Below, piece by piece: positions 54,080 through 64,000 of a stretch of 64,000 nt of DNA (the stretch's first letter is position 1; every line of letters starts with the position of its first letter). Where the stretch lies: assembly GCA_028752905.1 (NCBI GenBank), contig JAQNBH010000008.1, positions 3,524,025-3,588,024 on the forward strand, in the 5' to 3' direction. Under the pieces are notes generated by a model. It was not told where the DNA came from. It ran no database searches and saw only the letters and a program-made list of their open reading frames with translations. Position numbers and translations under genes: made by a program. This DNA comes from Cladorhizidae sp. MBARI D1340-BT2 (taxonomy: Eukaryota > Porifera > Demospongiae > Poecilosclerida > Cladorhizidae).

Positions 54080-56290
54080 ACTCTGCTGAAGCTTCTACAG
54101 TGAGTAAGGATTGTTAGATGATGCCTTTCCAGATGCTTCTGTAATGAAGTTGAAGAGAAAGAAAGCAGCAGGTCTGGATGGTTCGTGGACTGAGCATTTG
54201 CAAGAAGTTGGACCTAGTACCAAAAAGTTCAAACGATGTGAAGATTGTGGATATGACCAAAAAAAATTAATCTGGGTTGACCATCTCAATCTACAAAGGA
54301 AGACATGGGTCCAGTGCTAATAGGCAGCTATAATAGTTTGAATTCATGATCAGTTATTGCTAAGATCTTGGAAATGTTAGCAGTGAAGAAGGTAAATCTG
54401 TTACTGATCTTGGAAATGTTAACGGTGAAGAAGGTGAATATGTTACTGAGGGAGATCCTGTTTGCTTTTGTAGAGAAAAATTGATCTACAAATGCTCTCT
54501 TTGCTACATAGGTGATTGCCAGATATCTTAGAGTGGTATATAAGGTGCTTATGTTTTTGTGTGTTTTGCAGAAGGTATACAACTCAGTCAATGCCCATGC
54601 TGCTGGACAGGATTTTTGCATTGGGTGTAAAGGACTAAACATGAGATTGTTGAGAAGTTGGTAAAAGAGAGCTGTATATATGTCAAGTGGGAAGGTTGTC
54701 TGATGATTTGTGCATACAAGGCTTGATACTTTCACCTGCTCTATTCCTCATAATTCTGAATTCTCTATATACATTAGAAGTTGGAGTCACATAAATTAAG
54801 TATTTCTATAAGTGGCTGATAATTTTGTAAAGCAGATGGACCTCAGAACTCACTCAAGTATTGACTATTTGGAGGATCAGGTAAGTATTGTACAGAAGTC
54901 TGTAAATGAGAATCACATGAAGCAGATCATGTCAAGTGTGAGTTGATATAGTTAGTAGGAAGAAAGGAAAAACAGAATGTGAAGTGGAAGTTGGAGGTGA
55001 AGTGATTAGAACTAGCACCGATGGAAAGTGGAGAAGCTGTCAAGGATCTTGTTGGATTTTGTGGTAGTGAGATCTTCTTACTTGTCACTTACTTCAAAGG
55101 TTTAGAAGCAATTGAACATGGACGTTATTTGCAAGTAGTCAAGGCTAGTAAGTTGTTTCTAGTAATTCTGCAAGAAATACATGATCTCAGCAAGAAAAGC
55201 TTTATAGAACTTTATACAGAGTTAAGAATGCATGTGCTAGGTTGTGGTCTTCATCAAGTTATATATAGCTTGCTACATATAAACCACACATGAGTCTTAG
55301 CATCTCATTATTCCTTATGAATGCTATAGCATCTAGCCAGTATGCTGAGTGACTAATTTTTATTATATCTGTACTATCTGTACTCTATATACTATGTCGA
55401 CTAAAGAGTTTGCTGAAATATTATGATAGGTCAGAAGAGGATCAACTAAGTGAAGCAAAGTATAGAAGGTGTTATTTGGTAAATGATTAGAGGATGAGGA
55501 GGAGACCAGATTGGTGAAAACAGTAGACCAACTAAATGAGGGCAAATTAAAGGGTGGTGGGATGCTTTGAAGAGGAAATGTGAACCAGGTAATGATCAGT
55601 GCTGAGGTGGAAAGTAAAGTCTAAGGGAGAAATGAGACGGGAGTTAAAAATAAACACTAGAGTAGTTTGAAGTGGTAAAGTTAGCAAAGAATGGTATGAG
55701 GATGGTGAAGTATGTGAAGTCTGTAAAGGCCAGGAAGGTATTACGTTGATGTTCAGACTGATTCAGCAGGGTTGTTTGTGGACAAGAAGAGATGCAGAAT
55801 GATCAGTGAGCAGAAGCGCAATAGTTGAGTGGGGGAGGATATGGTTCATTTCTTGGCTGTCTTGAGAAGGATTGTCAAATTCTTGCGGACAATATCCACA
55901 TAATTGATGTGCAGAATGATCAGTGATGAGAGGTGTATGATGTCTGATAGTGGACCGGGGGCAGATCTGGTTCATTCCTTGGTTGTCTGTAAGGAAGTTG
56001 AAAGGGATTGACAAATGCTTGTGGACAGGTTGTGCAGAATTGTGGAGTGTGGTGAGCAGCTGGATGGATTTGGAAAATGGTGGGAAAAGGGAAAGGTGGC
56101 ATTGCTTGTTGGGAAAAGATGTGGAGGGATTAAGTAATTGGCTGTTGGGGAAAGTGGGTAATTGCATGCTGGGAAAGATATGGAGGGAGTTAGTGTCTGG
56201 GTGTTGGGGAAGGTGGATAAATGTGTGGTGTAATGGTTGGGGAGAGCAGAGGCAGAGGCAGCAGCCCCAGGGAGGTCATGGCCTCACCAT
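54080..56290 (+). mobile_element. degenerate LINE, same broad family as the 8899-10873 copy
   Basis: KLKRKKAAGLDGSWTEHLQE near 54148 is the segment before the RT core. KVYNSVNAHAAGQDF near 54570 corresponds to the AYDSV motif region. Around 55700-56200, VKYVKSVKGQEGITLMFRL and ISDERCMMSDSGPGADLVHS match the zinc-ribbon C-terminus of the better copy, with the first Cys pair degraded. A stretch at about 55000-55330 does not match and may be an insertion. Stops are frequent throughout. Confidence 0.75.
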
Positions 56291-56591
56291 ATGTTGCCGT
56301 TGTTCAGTGAATGTCGTCATACTCTGAACATTCGACTCAGTTTCACCTGTCATCGCTGCAAGTGTTGGATCAGGTATGCAGGGATTGCCAGCAGTGACCC
56401 ATCAGCCAACTTTTCTAAAAGTCAATTTGGCAACAAGGTAAGATTCATCGAGGAGCTGATTCATTGTCACTAGCTTTTAGATTTCTACATTTCATTGCAG
56501 TTCATTTATAGTCCAATAACTGGATAATAAACTTGTATTTTGTCTACATTAACAATTAGTTTAATGTTAGCACAAGTTTTTAAGGTTCGTC

Positions 56592-57367
56592 ATGGACTTG
56601 GCTACATTACAATGAAGACGAGGACTCAGTGAGTTGGTTGACATGTATGAGAGCTAAGTTGGAGAACAAGATTCCGTGGTCATCAGTTTCTGATGCAGCA
56701 TTCATATCTAGAGGATTTAACAATTGGAAGGATTCTACTGTTAAGTTTGACAATCATGAAAACAACTGTCCCAGAGAGGTAGTCTTTAAAATAATAACTG
56801 TACGAGCCACTACCTCCAATGTAGCAGAAATTCTTTCTGCACAGCACAAAAGAGACACGCTTGATAGGCATCCATGTTTCCCGAAGATGCTTTCAAATGT
56901 ATGTTTTCTAGCTTGGCAGGGCTGGCACTCACAGGCAGTGGGGATGAAAGTGATTCAAACTTTGTCCAATTATTGTTATGATTGAGTGCAGAAGATGACA
57001 AGAGAATTGAAGAATGAATTGAAAAAACTCCAGATAAATATGTTTCTCATGATCTGCAGAAGGAAATGCTTCAGGTGATGATGGCATTGCAAGTATCAAG
57101 CACGATAACTTCTCATATTCATTCTACTGCTTTTTTCTCCATCATGGTTGATGAAATCACTGATGTTTCAAATACCGAACAGGGAGTTATTTGTTGTGGA
57201 TGGATTGGCAGCTCGTTTTAAGTGCATGAAGATTTCGTGGGATTATATCAAGTTGGGTCTACGGAAACATCTGCATTGTTATTATACATGATTGATGTCA
57301 TGGTGCAACTTCATTCACAATTACTAGAAATGAGTGCAAGGCATTGTGTGGCAAGCAAAGGTGCAAT
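56592..57367 (+). pseudogene. hAT N-terminal fragment (TTF zinc finger, DUF4371)
   Basis: WLHYNEDEDSVSWLTCMRAK then DAAFISRGFNNWKDSTVKFD is the TTF-type zinc finger region of ZMYM1-like hAT proteins. Next come LSAQHKRDTLDRHPCFPKML and NVCFLAWQGWHSQAVG. In other frames one reads FFSIMVDEITDVSNTEQGV (about 57130) and HEDFVGLYQVGSTETSALLL (about 57220). The sequence ends where the inverted duplication starts. No C-terminal domain is present. Confidence 0.8.
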
Positions 57368-58755
57368 GGAGAGATAGACAATTACTTTTAGCATGATTAC
57401 CAAATATATACTTAATTCCTAGCATTGTTAGCATTGTTGCCCTAATCCCAAGCCTAGATCACATTGCTCTAGGTAGTCTCCTAGCCAAGTATAGTTGCAT
57501 GCCTAACACTATACACTGATCTGTAAATTATTGATGTCATTAGTTTGTATTGCTTGGATTGTTATATGTAGAAGTAACTGAGAGAGAAATTCCTTACAGA
57601 TGCATTTGACGATCCTTTCCAGTTAAGCAAGGCATGATAATTTAATTAATCATCAAAATGCTGAGTTCCCTTGCACCATCGCACTCAGTGCAGTACAAAA
57701 ATAAATCATAAATAAAATAATTACAGCAAATGAGGTAAGATGATTTGTACTGTAATAAATACTATGCCATACATATCTGATAAACATTAATTTAATGTTC
57801 TATGTTAAATGAGTTGGACTGCTTGGTTATGGTAGAGTTGGGGGGGGGGGGGGGGGGAGGGGGGGGGTGAGGCCATAAATCAGTTCCTTCGCCTCTGCCA
57901 ACTCTTCACTGTGCAATACAATACAAAATGCACCCACACATTTCCACCACCACCAACCCTCCACCTCCTTCCCAAGCAAAAATGCCACCTTCCCCTCAGT
58001 GCCTACTCTCTTAGACCCATCATATTCCAGCTCCATCAATTCCATCCTGCTCATTCAATAACACTTTCCATCCCCTTCCAAATTCATCACAGGCTATTAG
58101 AAAGTGTCCTACATCTTCCACTTCCTTCCTGTCACACTTCCTTCCTGTCCTAAACCTAAACATCAACCTCACTCCATCATATCCATGTAATTAATTTGTA
58201 TATCTTTATGCTCCATCACCTTTTACCAACCTACACCACTTCAAGCTGCTCATATTCTTGACATTCTCCTCCCAATCAAACACATTTGTCTTCATCATCT
58301 TCACCTTCCACTGCTTCACTAACCCTAGCTTGTCATTTCCTCTTCATCAGCATATATATTCTTCTCACCATCCTATCCCTCCATCCATTCTTAGCTTGTC
58401 TGCCACAATTTTTACCAGTATAACCTCCTCCATCTTTGCAAGCCTCCTACCATATAGAGGATTTCTTTCTCCTCACTCCTCTCTCTCCACTTCCTCCTAC
58501 CAAGTCCCCCAGCACTGCCACTCAGGCCACTGTGTGGCTAGCTCCCAATAGATGTCTTCCTACTCTGAACCTAGCTGACTCTAATTTCATAGAAGTAGTC
58601 TGTCCTCCTGTCAACAATACTTCAACAGAATGTTCCAGGCTTGGCCTAGCCAACAGCTCCCACACCATCCTACCTCTATCCTATTCTGTTTTTCCGTTCA
58701 CTTTACTCATCCACACCGCCTTTCCAATCCGTTCCTCTGCTTTAGGATTATTTCC
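57368..58755 (-). repeat. left arm of a large inverted duplication (LTR piece plus LINE, minus strand)
   Basis: Read on the minus strand the arm contains LINE coding pieces (about 58755 down to 57850). These include RMVWELLARPSLEHSVEVLL and GTEGKVAFLLGKEVEG. Non-coding sequence follows, and then a fragment of the LTR seen at 60489 (57368-57512). Matching phrases with the right arm include CATCAAAATGCTGAGTTCCC and CTTAATTCCTAGCATTGTTA. A long G run lies at 57841-57867. Confidence 0.75.
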
Positions 58756-59444
58756 AGTTTACCGAACTGCTAGAGTGTCGGAATTTCAACGTCCATTATT
58801 TTAAGCTATAGAAAGATGAAGTGTAGATGCTTTATCTGAGCTTAAGGAAGCTTCTCCATTGTGGGCTGCTGTACTTTTCCTACGCCTTTTTCTATCATTT
58901 GCTGTTTCCCCTTCCAATCTCAGTTCTCTTTGTTCTGCTGTTTCAGAAGCATGCTTTCACTTTTCTCTCCTTACTTTTCTCAAGTCTATTTTCTTTATAC
59001 TTTCTGGAAAATAAAATAAACCGCTAGCTGTTCTTCTGAAAGAAATATTTGTGCACATACTTATTGTGCACATGCTCAAGAATCCGCTCATATATACAGA
59101 CAACTATTTCAAATTAATAACACCTCCATAGCTAGACAATACTAAATCTGTGGACATTGAGGGAATATGTAGCTAGTGCTGTAGTTTTTCATTGGTAGAC
59201 TTCTTTCTTTGGTCCTATGTATGTATGTATGTATGTATGTATGTATGTATGTATGTATGCAAGCATGCATGTATGTATGAATGTTTGTACAAGGCAAGGA
59301 GCACCACAAAAGTATGCAATGTCCTGAACTTTGAAGGTTACCTTTGAGATCTAGCAGCTTCAAACTAACAAAAAAGGGTAACACACTATATACAATAGAG
59401 CACTTGAGATAACTGTGAAAAAGCTCTGCTTCAGACCTCATCTG
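58756..59444. other. spacer between the inverted arms, with (TATG)n microsatellite
   Basis: No gene is seen. A (GTAT)n tract lies at about 59214-59285. The rest is AT-rich. Confidence 0.7.
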
Positions 59445-60605
59445 TAGGAGTGGAAGTGCTGGTGGACTTGAGATGGAGGAAGTTGGCAGAGAGAAAGAAG
59501 AAGAAAAAATCTTTTATGGTAGGACACTTGCAAAGATGGAGGAGGGTAGAATAGTAAAAATTATGGCTGACAAGCTAAGACTGGATGGAGGGATAGAATG
59601 CTAGGAAGAGTATGTATTGCCGAGGAGGAAACCGATTGAATGATAAAACTAGGATCGGTGAGGCAATGGAAGTTGAAGATGTCAAAGATAATTGTGTGTG
59701 ATGTCGAGAGTAAGAGCAGCTTGAAGTGGTATAGGTTGGCAAAGGGTCATGAAGCAGAAAGATACACAAGGTCATTACAGGGATATGAGGGAGTGAGGTT
59801 CATGTTTAGGTTGAGGACAGGGCCAGCAGGTCTATTGCAGGACAAGAAGGTGATGTAGGGTGTGTAGTGATGATAGGTGCGTGTTGTGTGACAGGAACAA
59901 GTAGAAGATGTGAGCACTTTCCAATACACTGATGAATTTGGAAGGGAGCAGAAAGTGTTAATGAATGAGCTGGATGGAATTGATGGAGTTGATATGGTTG
60001 GAGAAGTTTGAGAGAGTTGGCACTGAGGGGAAGGCATTGTTTCTTGGGAAGGAAGTTGAGGGTGTGAGTAATCAGGTGATGGTGGAAGTGTGTGGGTGCA
60101 TTTTGTATTACATAGTGAAGTGTTGGCAGAGGAGAAATGGAAAGATTTTTTGCCTCCCCCTATTCCATCGTAAGCAAGCAGTACAACTCATTTAACATAG
60201 TTAAACAGGTATGTATGTCATAGTTCATTACAGCACAAGTCCTCTTATCTCATTTAATATAAATTTTTGTACAGCTCTCGGGGTGAGGTGATTCCAAGGG
60301 ACTCAGTATTTTGAAGATGAAATTATTGTCATGGAAAATGGCCTTGCTAAACTAGAAATGATCATGACATTCAATATCGAGCAGGTTTTTATGTCAGCTT
60401 TGTACCACTTTGCAATCTGTAAGGAATATCAATATACTATTCTTAGCTACTTCTACATAATCTAAGCAATTTACAGATCGGTATATAATGTTAGGCCTGT
60501 AGTTATAGTTAGCGTAGGAGAATACCTAGAGTAATGACTTGGGATTAGGGTAACAATGCTATAGGAATTAAGTATTTTCTAAAAGTAATTGCTATCTCTG
60601 TGTGG
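59445..60605 (+). repeat. right arm of the inverted duplication (LINE plus LTR start, plus strand)
   Basis: LINE pieces here are KIFYGRTLAKMEEGRIVKIM (about 59509), EGVRFMFRLRTGPAGLLQDK (about 59790) and ERVGTEGKALFLGKEVEGVS (about 60010). They match the left arm in order and continue without a break through the non-coding part into the LTR. Identity looks like 75-85% with small indels. The arm starts about 240 bp later in the LINE than the left arm does. Confidence 0.75.
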
Positions 60606-60801
60606 TGGACTGGATTATGCTGAGTGTGCTTGTAGTTATGTATGTGTGCATATATTAGCATGAGCTTAGCTCTAGAATCTTCTGTTTGTGCAGACTGTAA
60701 AAACATGGACTATAAAATATATTACTTTCTTTTGATGATTAAATCTGCTCATTTGTATATTACTGAAATAATAATTTTAATCTTCATGTCGACCTTTCAC
60801 A
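60489..60801 (+). repeat. 5' LTR of a third Ty3/gypsy element (tentative limits)
   Basis: TGTTAGGCCTG at 60489 and ...CTTTCACA at 60801 give TG...CA ends. TTGGTGGCAGC at 60803 sits at the primer-binding position. The first part recurs inverted at 57368-57512. No 3' LTR is in the window because the element is truncated at about 62640, so the limits are inferred. Confidence 0.55.
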
Positions 60802-62140
60802 TTTGGTGGCAGCTGGGATATAGTTTGCTGAAGCATATCAGCAACTCATGCAGAGAATGTTTCAACAGGCTATACAAGGCTACCATGGATAACCACACCA
60901 TCGGGAGCACTGTACAAGCAGAGAGGAACAATGACACAAGTGGGCTCCAATATTGCTGAGCTGGTGCACTAAGAGAGGAACATGCAATGAAGGAGAGAGA
61001 ACTTGAAGCAGAATAAGTTATGCAAAGAGGAGCACACTCTACATGAGCTGCAAATGGAGAAGCAGCTCAAGTTGATGAAGAAGTACCAACAATGCAATCG
61101 GCAGAGACAATGACCAGACAATGCACGTGCGAATTATCTTGTCGAAACTCACAGAGGGAGAGGGCATTGAAACTTTTTTGACCACTTTCGAGAGAGTGAT
61201 GCAAATAAGCGTATCAGAGCGGAGATTTGGGCCTAGAAGTTGGCAGCACAGAGAGAAGACATATCGTCAAAGATTCTGGACAACAAAATGAATGGATGAT
61301 GACCCTTACATCAAACTTGCAACCAGGTTCGGAGACCTGTTTGCTATGTGGACAGCAGGATGCAAGACTGTCCAGGAAGTATCGCAGAAGAGGTGGAACA
61401 CCTCCTAAATTCCATGCCATCCGACCTACAAATTTGGCTCAGTGAGAAGAAACCTGTTACAAGTAGGGAAGTGGGACATTTGGCAGATGACTACATTCTG
61501 GCTCGTTTCCGTAACCAAGGCAACCCTCGGATGGATGGGAGAAGAGGAGAGGATACCTGAATCAATGGGAAACAAAGGGAAGACAGTCGCATAGATGGCA
61601 AAAGAAATGAACCCCTTGACCTGCCACTCATGTGGACAGGGAGGTCACATTGCCCATTACTGCAAGAAAAAGATCACAGACAACCACTGAAGCAACTCTA
61701 CAGAGAGAAAGTGAAAGAGAGAAAAAGACTCCGTAAAATGCTACTACTGTGAAGAATTGGGACATTTTGTAGTAGTTTCCCTAATTAGCTTTGTTTTGTG
61801 ATGCAGGAACCCAGGTATCGATTACCTGTGACCAACTTGATCCTCGATACTGGTGCTCACAGACGATAGGATGACAGGATCTGGTTTCTTGTAGTAAAAT
61901 GTTACCTGGTGAAGTAGTCACAGTGAGATGCGCCCACAGTGATACAACCCTCTACCCATTGTCAGAAGTCAGTATGGACTTCGATGGAGTTCAACTAAGA
62001 ATGAAAGCAGCAACATCAGAGACACTGCCAGTGTTAGTTCTCCAGGGTACGGATGTCCAGGAACTGGGGAAACTACTGAGAGCCAACCCCAACACAGTTC
62101 ACACCAGAGGTAGAGAGGACTCAGTCGAAGGGGTCTAAGT
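60802..62140 (+). pseudogene. gag and protease region of the third gypsy element
   Basis: Near 61415 the gag reads SDLQIWLSEKKPVTSREVGH then LADDYILARF, resembling the SCAN-like capsid segment of some gypsy elements. Two zinc knuckles follow: CHSCGQGGHIAHYC (about 61622) and a damaged one, CYYCEELGHFVVV (about 61738). The protease core is read as LFCDAGTQVSIT (about 61793), with altered residues at the catalytic site, then VTVRCAHSDTTLYPLSEVSM and LPVLVLQGTDVQELGKLL. Several frameshifts and stops are present. Confidence 0.78.
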
Positions 62141-62199
62141 TGACCGAGCTGAACAACCTACTTATAGAGTTTTGAGAAGCCTTCAAAGCGACCAGGCAG

Positions 62200-62640
62200 C
62201 ATCATATTTAAATGGATGATAATCATTTCACCCCATGCAAGTTATCACAGCCATACAAGACAAGCATGCAAAAAGAATTAAGGGCAATGTTGGCAAATAG
62301 AATAATTAACCATCAATAAGTGACTGGGCCGCACCAATGATACCCGTTAAGAAGGACAGCACCCAAAGAATTTGTGTGGACTACCGACACCTGAACACAG
62401 TATCAAAGATGGATGCCTACCCAATGCCCCGCATCAACGAGATAATCGATACTGTAGGTGGAACCAGGTTTTTTACCACACGGGAGCTTACTAAGGGTTA
62501 TTGACAAGTACCTGTCTCGAATAAGGATCATGAAAAGACTGCATTTACAACTCCATTCGGACTTTACCAGTTCAGAATGATGCCAATCGGATTGAAGGGT
62601 GTACTGGCAACATTTCAGAGGATGGTGGATAACCAAACCC
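62200..62640 (+). pseudogene. reverse transcriptase fragment of the third gypsy element
   Basis: SDWAAPMIPVKKDSTQRICV then DYRHLNTVSKMDAYPMPRIN, then FFTTRELTKGY, a stop, QVPVSNKDHEKTAFTTPFGL and FRMMPIGLKGVLATFQRMVD. This is the RT from its first motif to just before the catalytic YxDD box, which is lost at the truncation near 62640. The Asp of the SxxDLxxGY motif is also altered here. Confidence 0.85.
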
Positions 62641-62760
62641 AAGGTACAGTCAGTGGGGGCCTCAAAACCTCTGTCCAAGTTTTCTGCATTTCTAACTACT
62701 AATTGGATAGTGTAAGACAGTTGAGATTACATAGAAGTGGCTAGAGGAAGCTTCAATGAG
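62640..62760. repeat. half copy of the fold-back MITE
   Basis: GGCCTCAAAACC, then CCAAGTTTTCTGCATTTCTA, then GACAGTTGAGATTA match one arm of the hairpin at 28308-28615. The half copy lies exactly at the truncation point of the gypsy RT. Confidence 0.6.
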
Positions 62761-63130
62761 TGTTTTCATACGAACAAGATGTGGTCTATATAGCATGGGG
62801 AAATTTTTTAATTTTCCAACCTGGTGCTTGATCGTTAGGATGCAGGTTCAGATACAATAAAGTAATAAGATGTGTGACATTTTATACAATGGCTGACAGG
62901 TTCATTTATGATCTCTCCAGATCCAGGGACACATGTGACTTCAAAGCATGACCACATTTCACGAGTGCCCCTCTGATGCATCGATGGCTGAGCGTAACAG
63001 TGAGAATGAAAGTCGTCAGTGCAATCAGGATAGCTGTAGGGATTGTTCCACTTCATTGCGAGGAGGGAGAGACGAGTCTCTTGTAAAAGGCTTTGGCAAA
63101 CTTGCAGTGGCAGCAATAACTAGGGGAGTA
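62761..63130. other. unassigned spacer before the KIAA1586-like copy
   Basis: No gene is recognised. Open frames on both strands (62835-63116 minus, 62948-63169 plus) overlap and neither shows a known motif. It may be the leftmost part of the repeat that begins to match the other copy at 63131. Confidence 0.4.
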
Positions 63131-64000
63131 AATGTGGCATGCTCCACTTCTCTAATGCACTGTTCATAAGAGTTTTTCTTTGGTGTTTCCTATAGTAGGC
63201 AGCACATTTAGTGGGAGTGGGTTAAACACACCCACATTAATCTAGAAGCTTCTCTCTGGACATCCCCACCAGCAGCCACTGGCCACGATGTGATGTCAAG
63301 CCAGGCACCACCCTGGCCATTCAAAGAGAATAATTCAAAACTTCCGAGGTTGTAAGTCGGGCTTGATGCACACCTCCATCAACAAGTTTGCAGTGAGGTC
63401 ACTAAACAGTAGCTCTGTCTCGTGAGTGAGACTTGCTGAAATGTGGAAGTCCAGACAATAAACAAGTACAAAAAGGCTAGTATTGGTTGTAAATGGAAGT
63501 TAAACTTTTCAAAAACATCATAGGCCTATATAGGAAGGCGCCATAGGCTGAGCAATATGGATTGATTTACCTCGCACGAACAAGGCAGGTCTTAGTGAAG
63601 CATGCAAAGTGTGAGTACCACATCATGGCAGGCTGACTTGGGTTTGGCGGAATGGTGCAGTGACCAGTGTTCTCCCCAGGTTGGTTTGCATCATCACAGT
63701 TCAAAATTCATTATGATTTCTAATTATATCAAAATTTGCGATAATAATATTGAAATACAATTCTTACTGCACACGGAGTCGTCGAGTCGGTCGCTGCTCT
63801 TTACTTTGTCGTCTTCTCTTAGGCATGGCTAAGTGGATTCACTCTGGTGGAGGGTCTGGGAGTCCCTCATCTTCTGAGCTAAGGAAGACCGGAATAGACC
63901 CTAAATGGAACTCTGACTTTCCGTGGATGCTGGCAGTAGATGAATTGATGATCGAGGAATGATATGCACATTGTGCCACAAGCACAGTCGGCATCCTAAA
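63131..64000 (+). mobile_element. second KIAA1586-like element, 5' part, cut by the window end
   Basis: It matches 15559-16407 closely, starting AATGTGGCATGCTCCACTTC. The coding start, ATG at 63825, reads MAKWIHSGGGSGSPSSSELR. A zinc finger start, MICTLCHKHSRHPK, follows in another frame near 63962, so this copy also has a frameshift. CTTCTCTTAG just before the ATG resembles a 3' splice site, so a 5' intron is possible. The rest lies outside the window. Confidence 0.8.

Noticed and set aside
57911..58804. Plus-strand Ser/Pro/His-rich frames
   Set aside because: They are the antisense of the LINE on the minus strand.
1..64000. tRNA, rRNA, CRISPR, bacterial operons
   Set aside because: I saw no cloverleaf with proper A and B boxes, no rRNA sequence and no spacer-repeat array; tandem repeats here lack unique spacers.

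Overview
The window is animal nuclear DNA, most likely from an invertebrate. A spliced gene of the insulysin type with GT-AG and one GC-AG intron is embedded in a dense mixture of metazoan transposons. The transposon mix (CsRn1-like and other Ty3/gypsy elements, Penelope-like elements, hAT/ZMYM1-like and KIAA1586-like elements, LINEs) would suit a sponge, cnidarian or similar lineage, but the sequence alone does not fix the species. There is no bacterial operon, rRNA, tRNA or CRISPR array. Almost all other protein-coding signal is broken transposon.

Layout. (1) 21-3652 is a Ty3/gypsy LTR element with paired LTRs and a perfect 5-bp target duplication. (2) 4.5-18.4 kb is a nested pile: a truncated CsRn1-like LTR element joined to a truncated hAT, whose 3' region holds two LINE copies and a 3.66-kb DNA transposon of an unusual family. 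The hAT end abuts a KIAA1586-like element, and a second copy of that element lies at the right window edge. (3) 18.4-25.9 kb is non-genic, with Penelope-like remnants and minisatellites. (4) 25914-52577 is the only host gene I can support: nine coding exons whose phases all agree, giving 1103 residues of a membrane-anchored M16 metallopeptidase of the insulysin type. Its introns carry two hAT elements, a fold-back MITE, a 49-bp array that copies the exon-5 splice donor seven times, a fragment of a bacterial-type IS66 transposase, and about 1.7 kb of pure GGA repeat. (5) 52.8-64 kb contains retroelement debris, a 3.2-kb inverted duplication, a third Ty3/gypsy element with its 5' LTR, and the second KIAA1586-like copy.

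The points most worth a second look are the IS66 fragment inside an animal intron, the tandemly amplified splice donor, the DNA transposon at 10897-14557 with its repeated ACGT-rich sites, the inverted duplication at 57.4-60.6 kb and the GGA tract. All calls come from reading motifs and repeats by eye; no alignment or database search was run.
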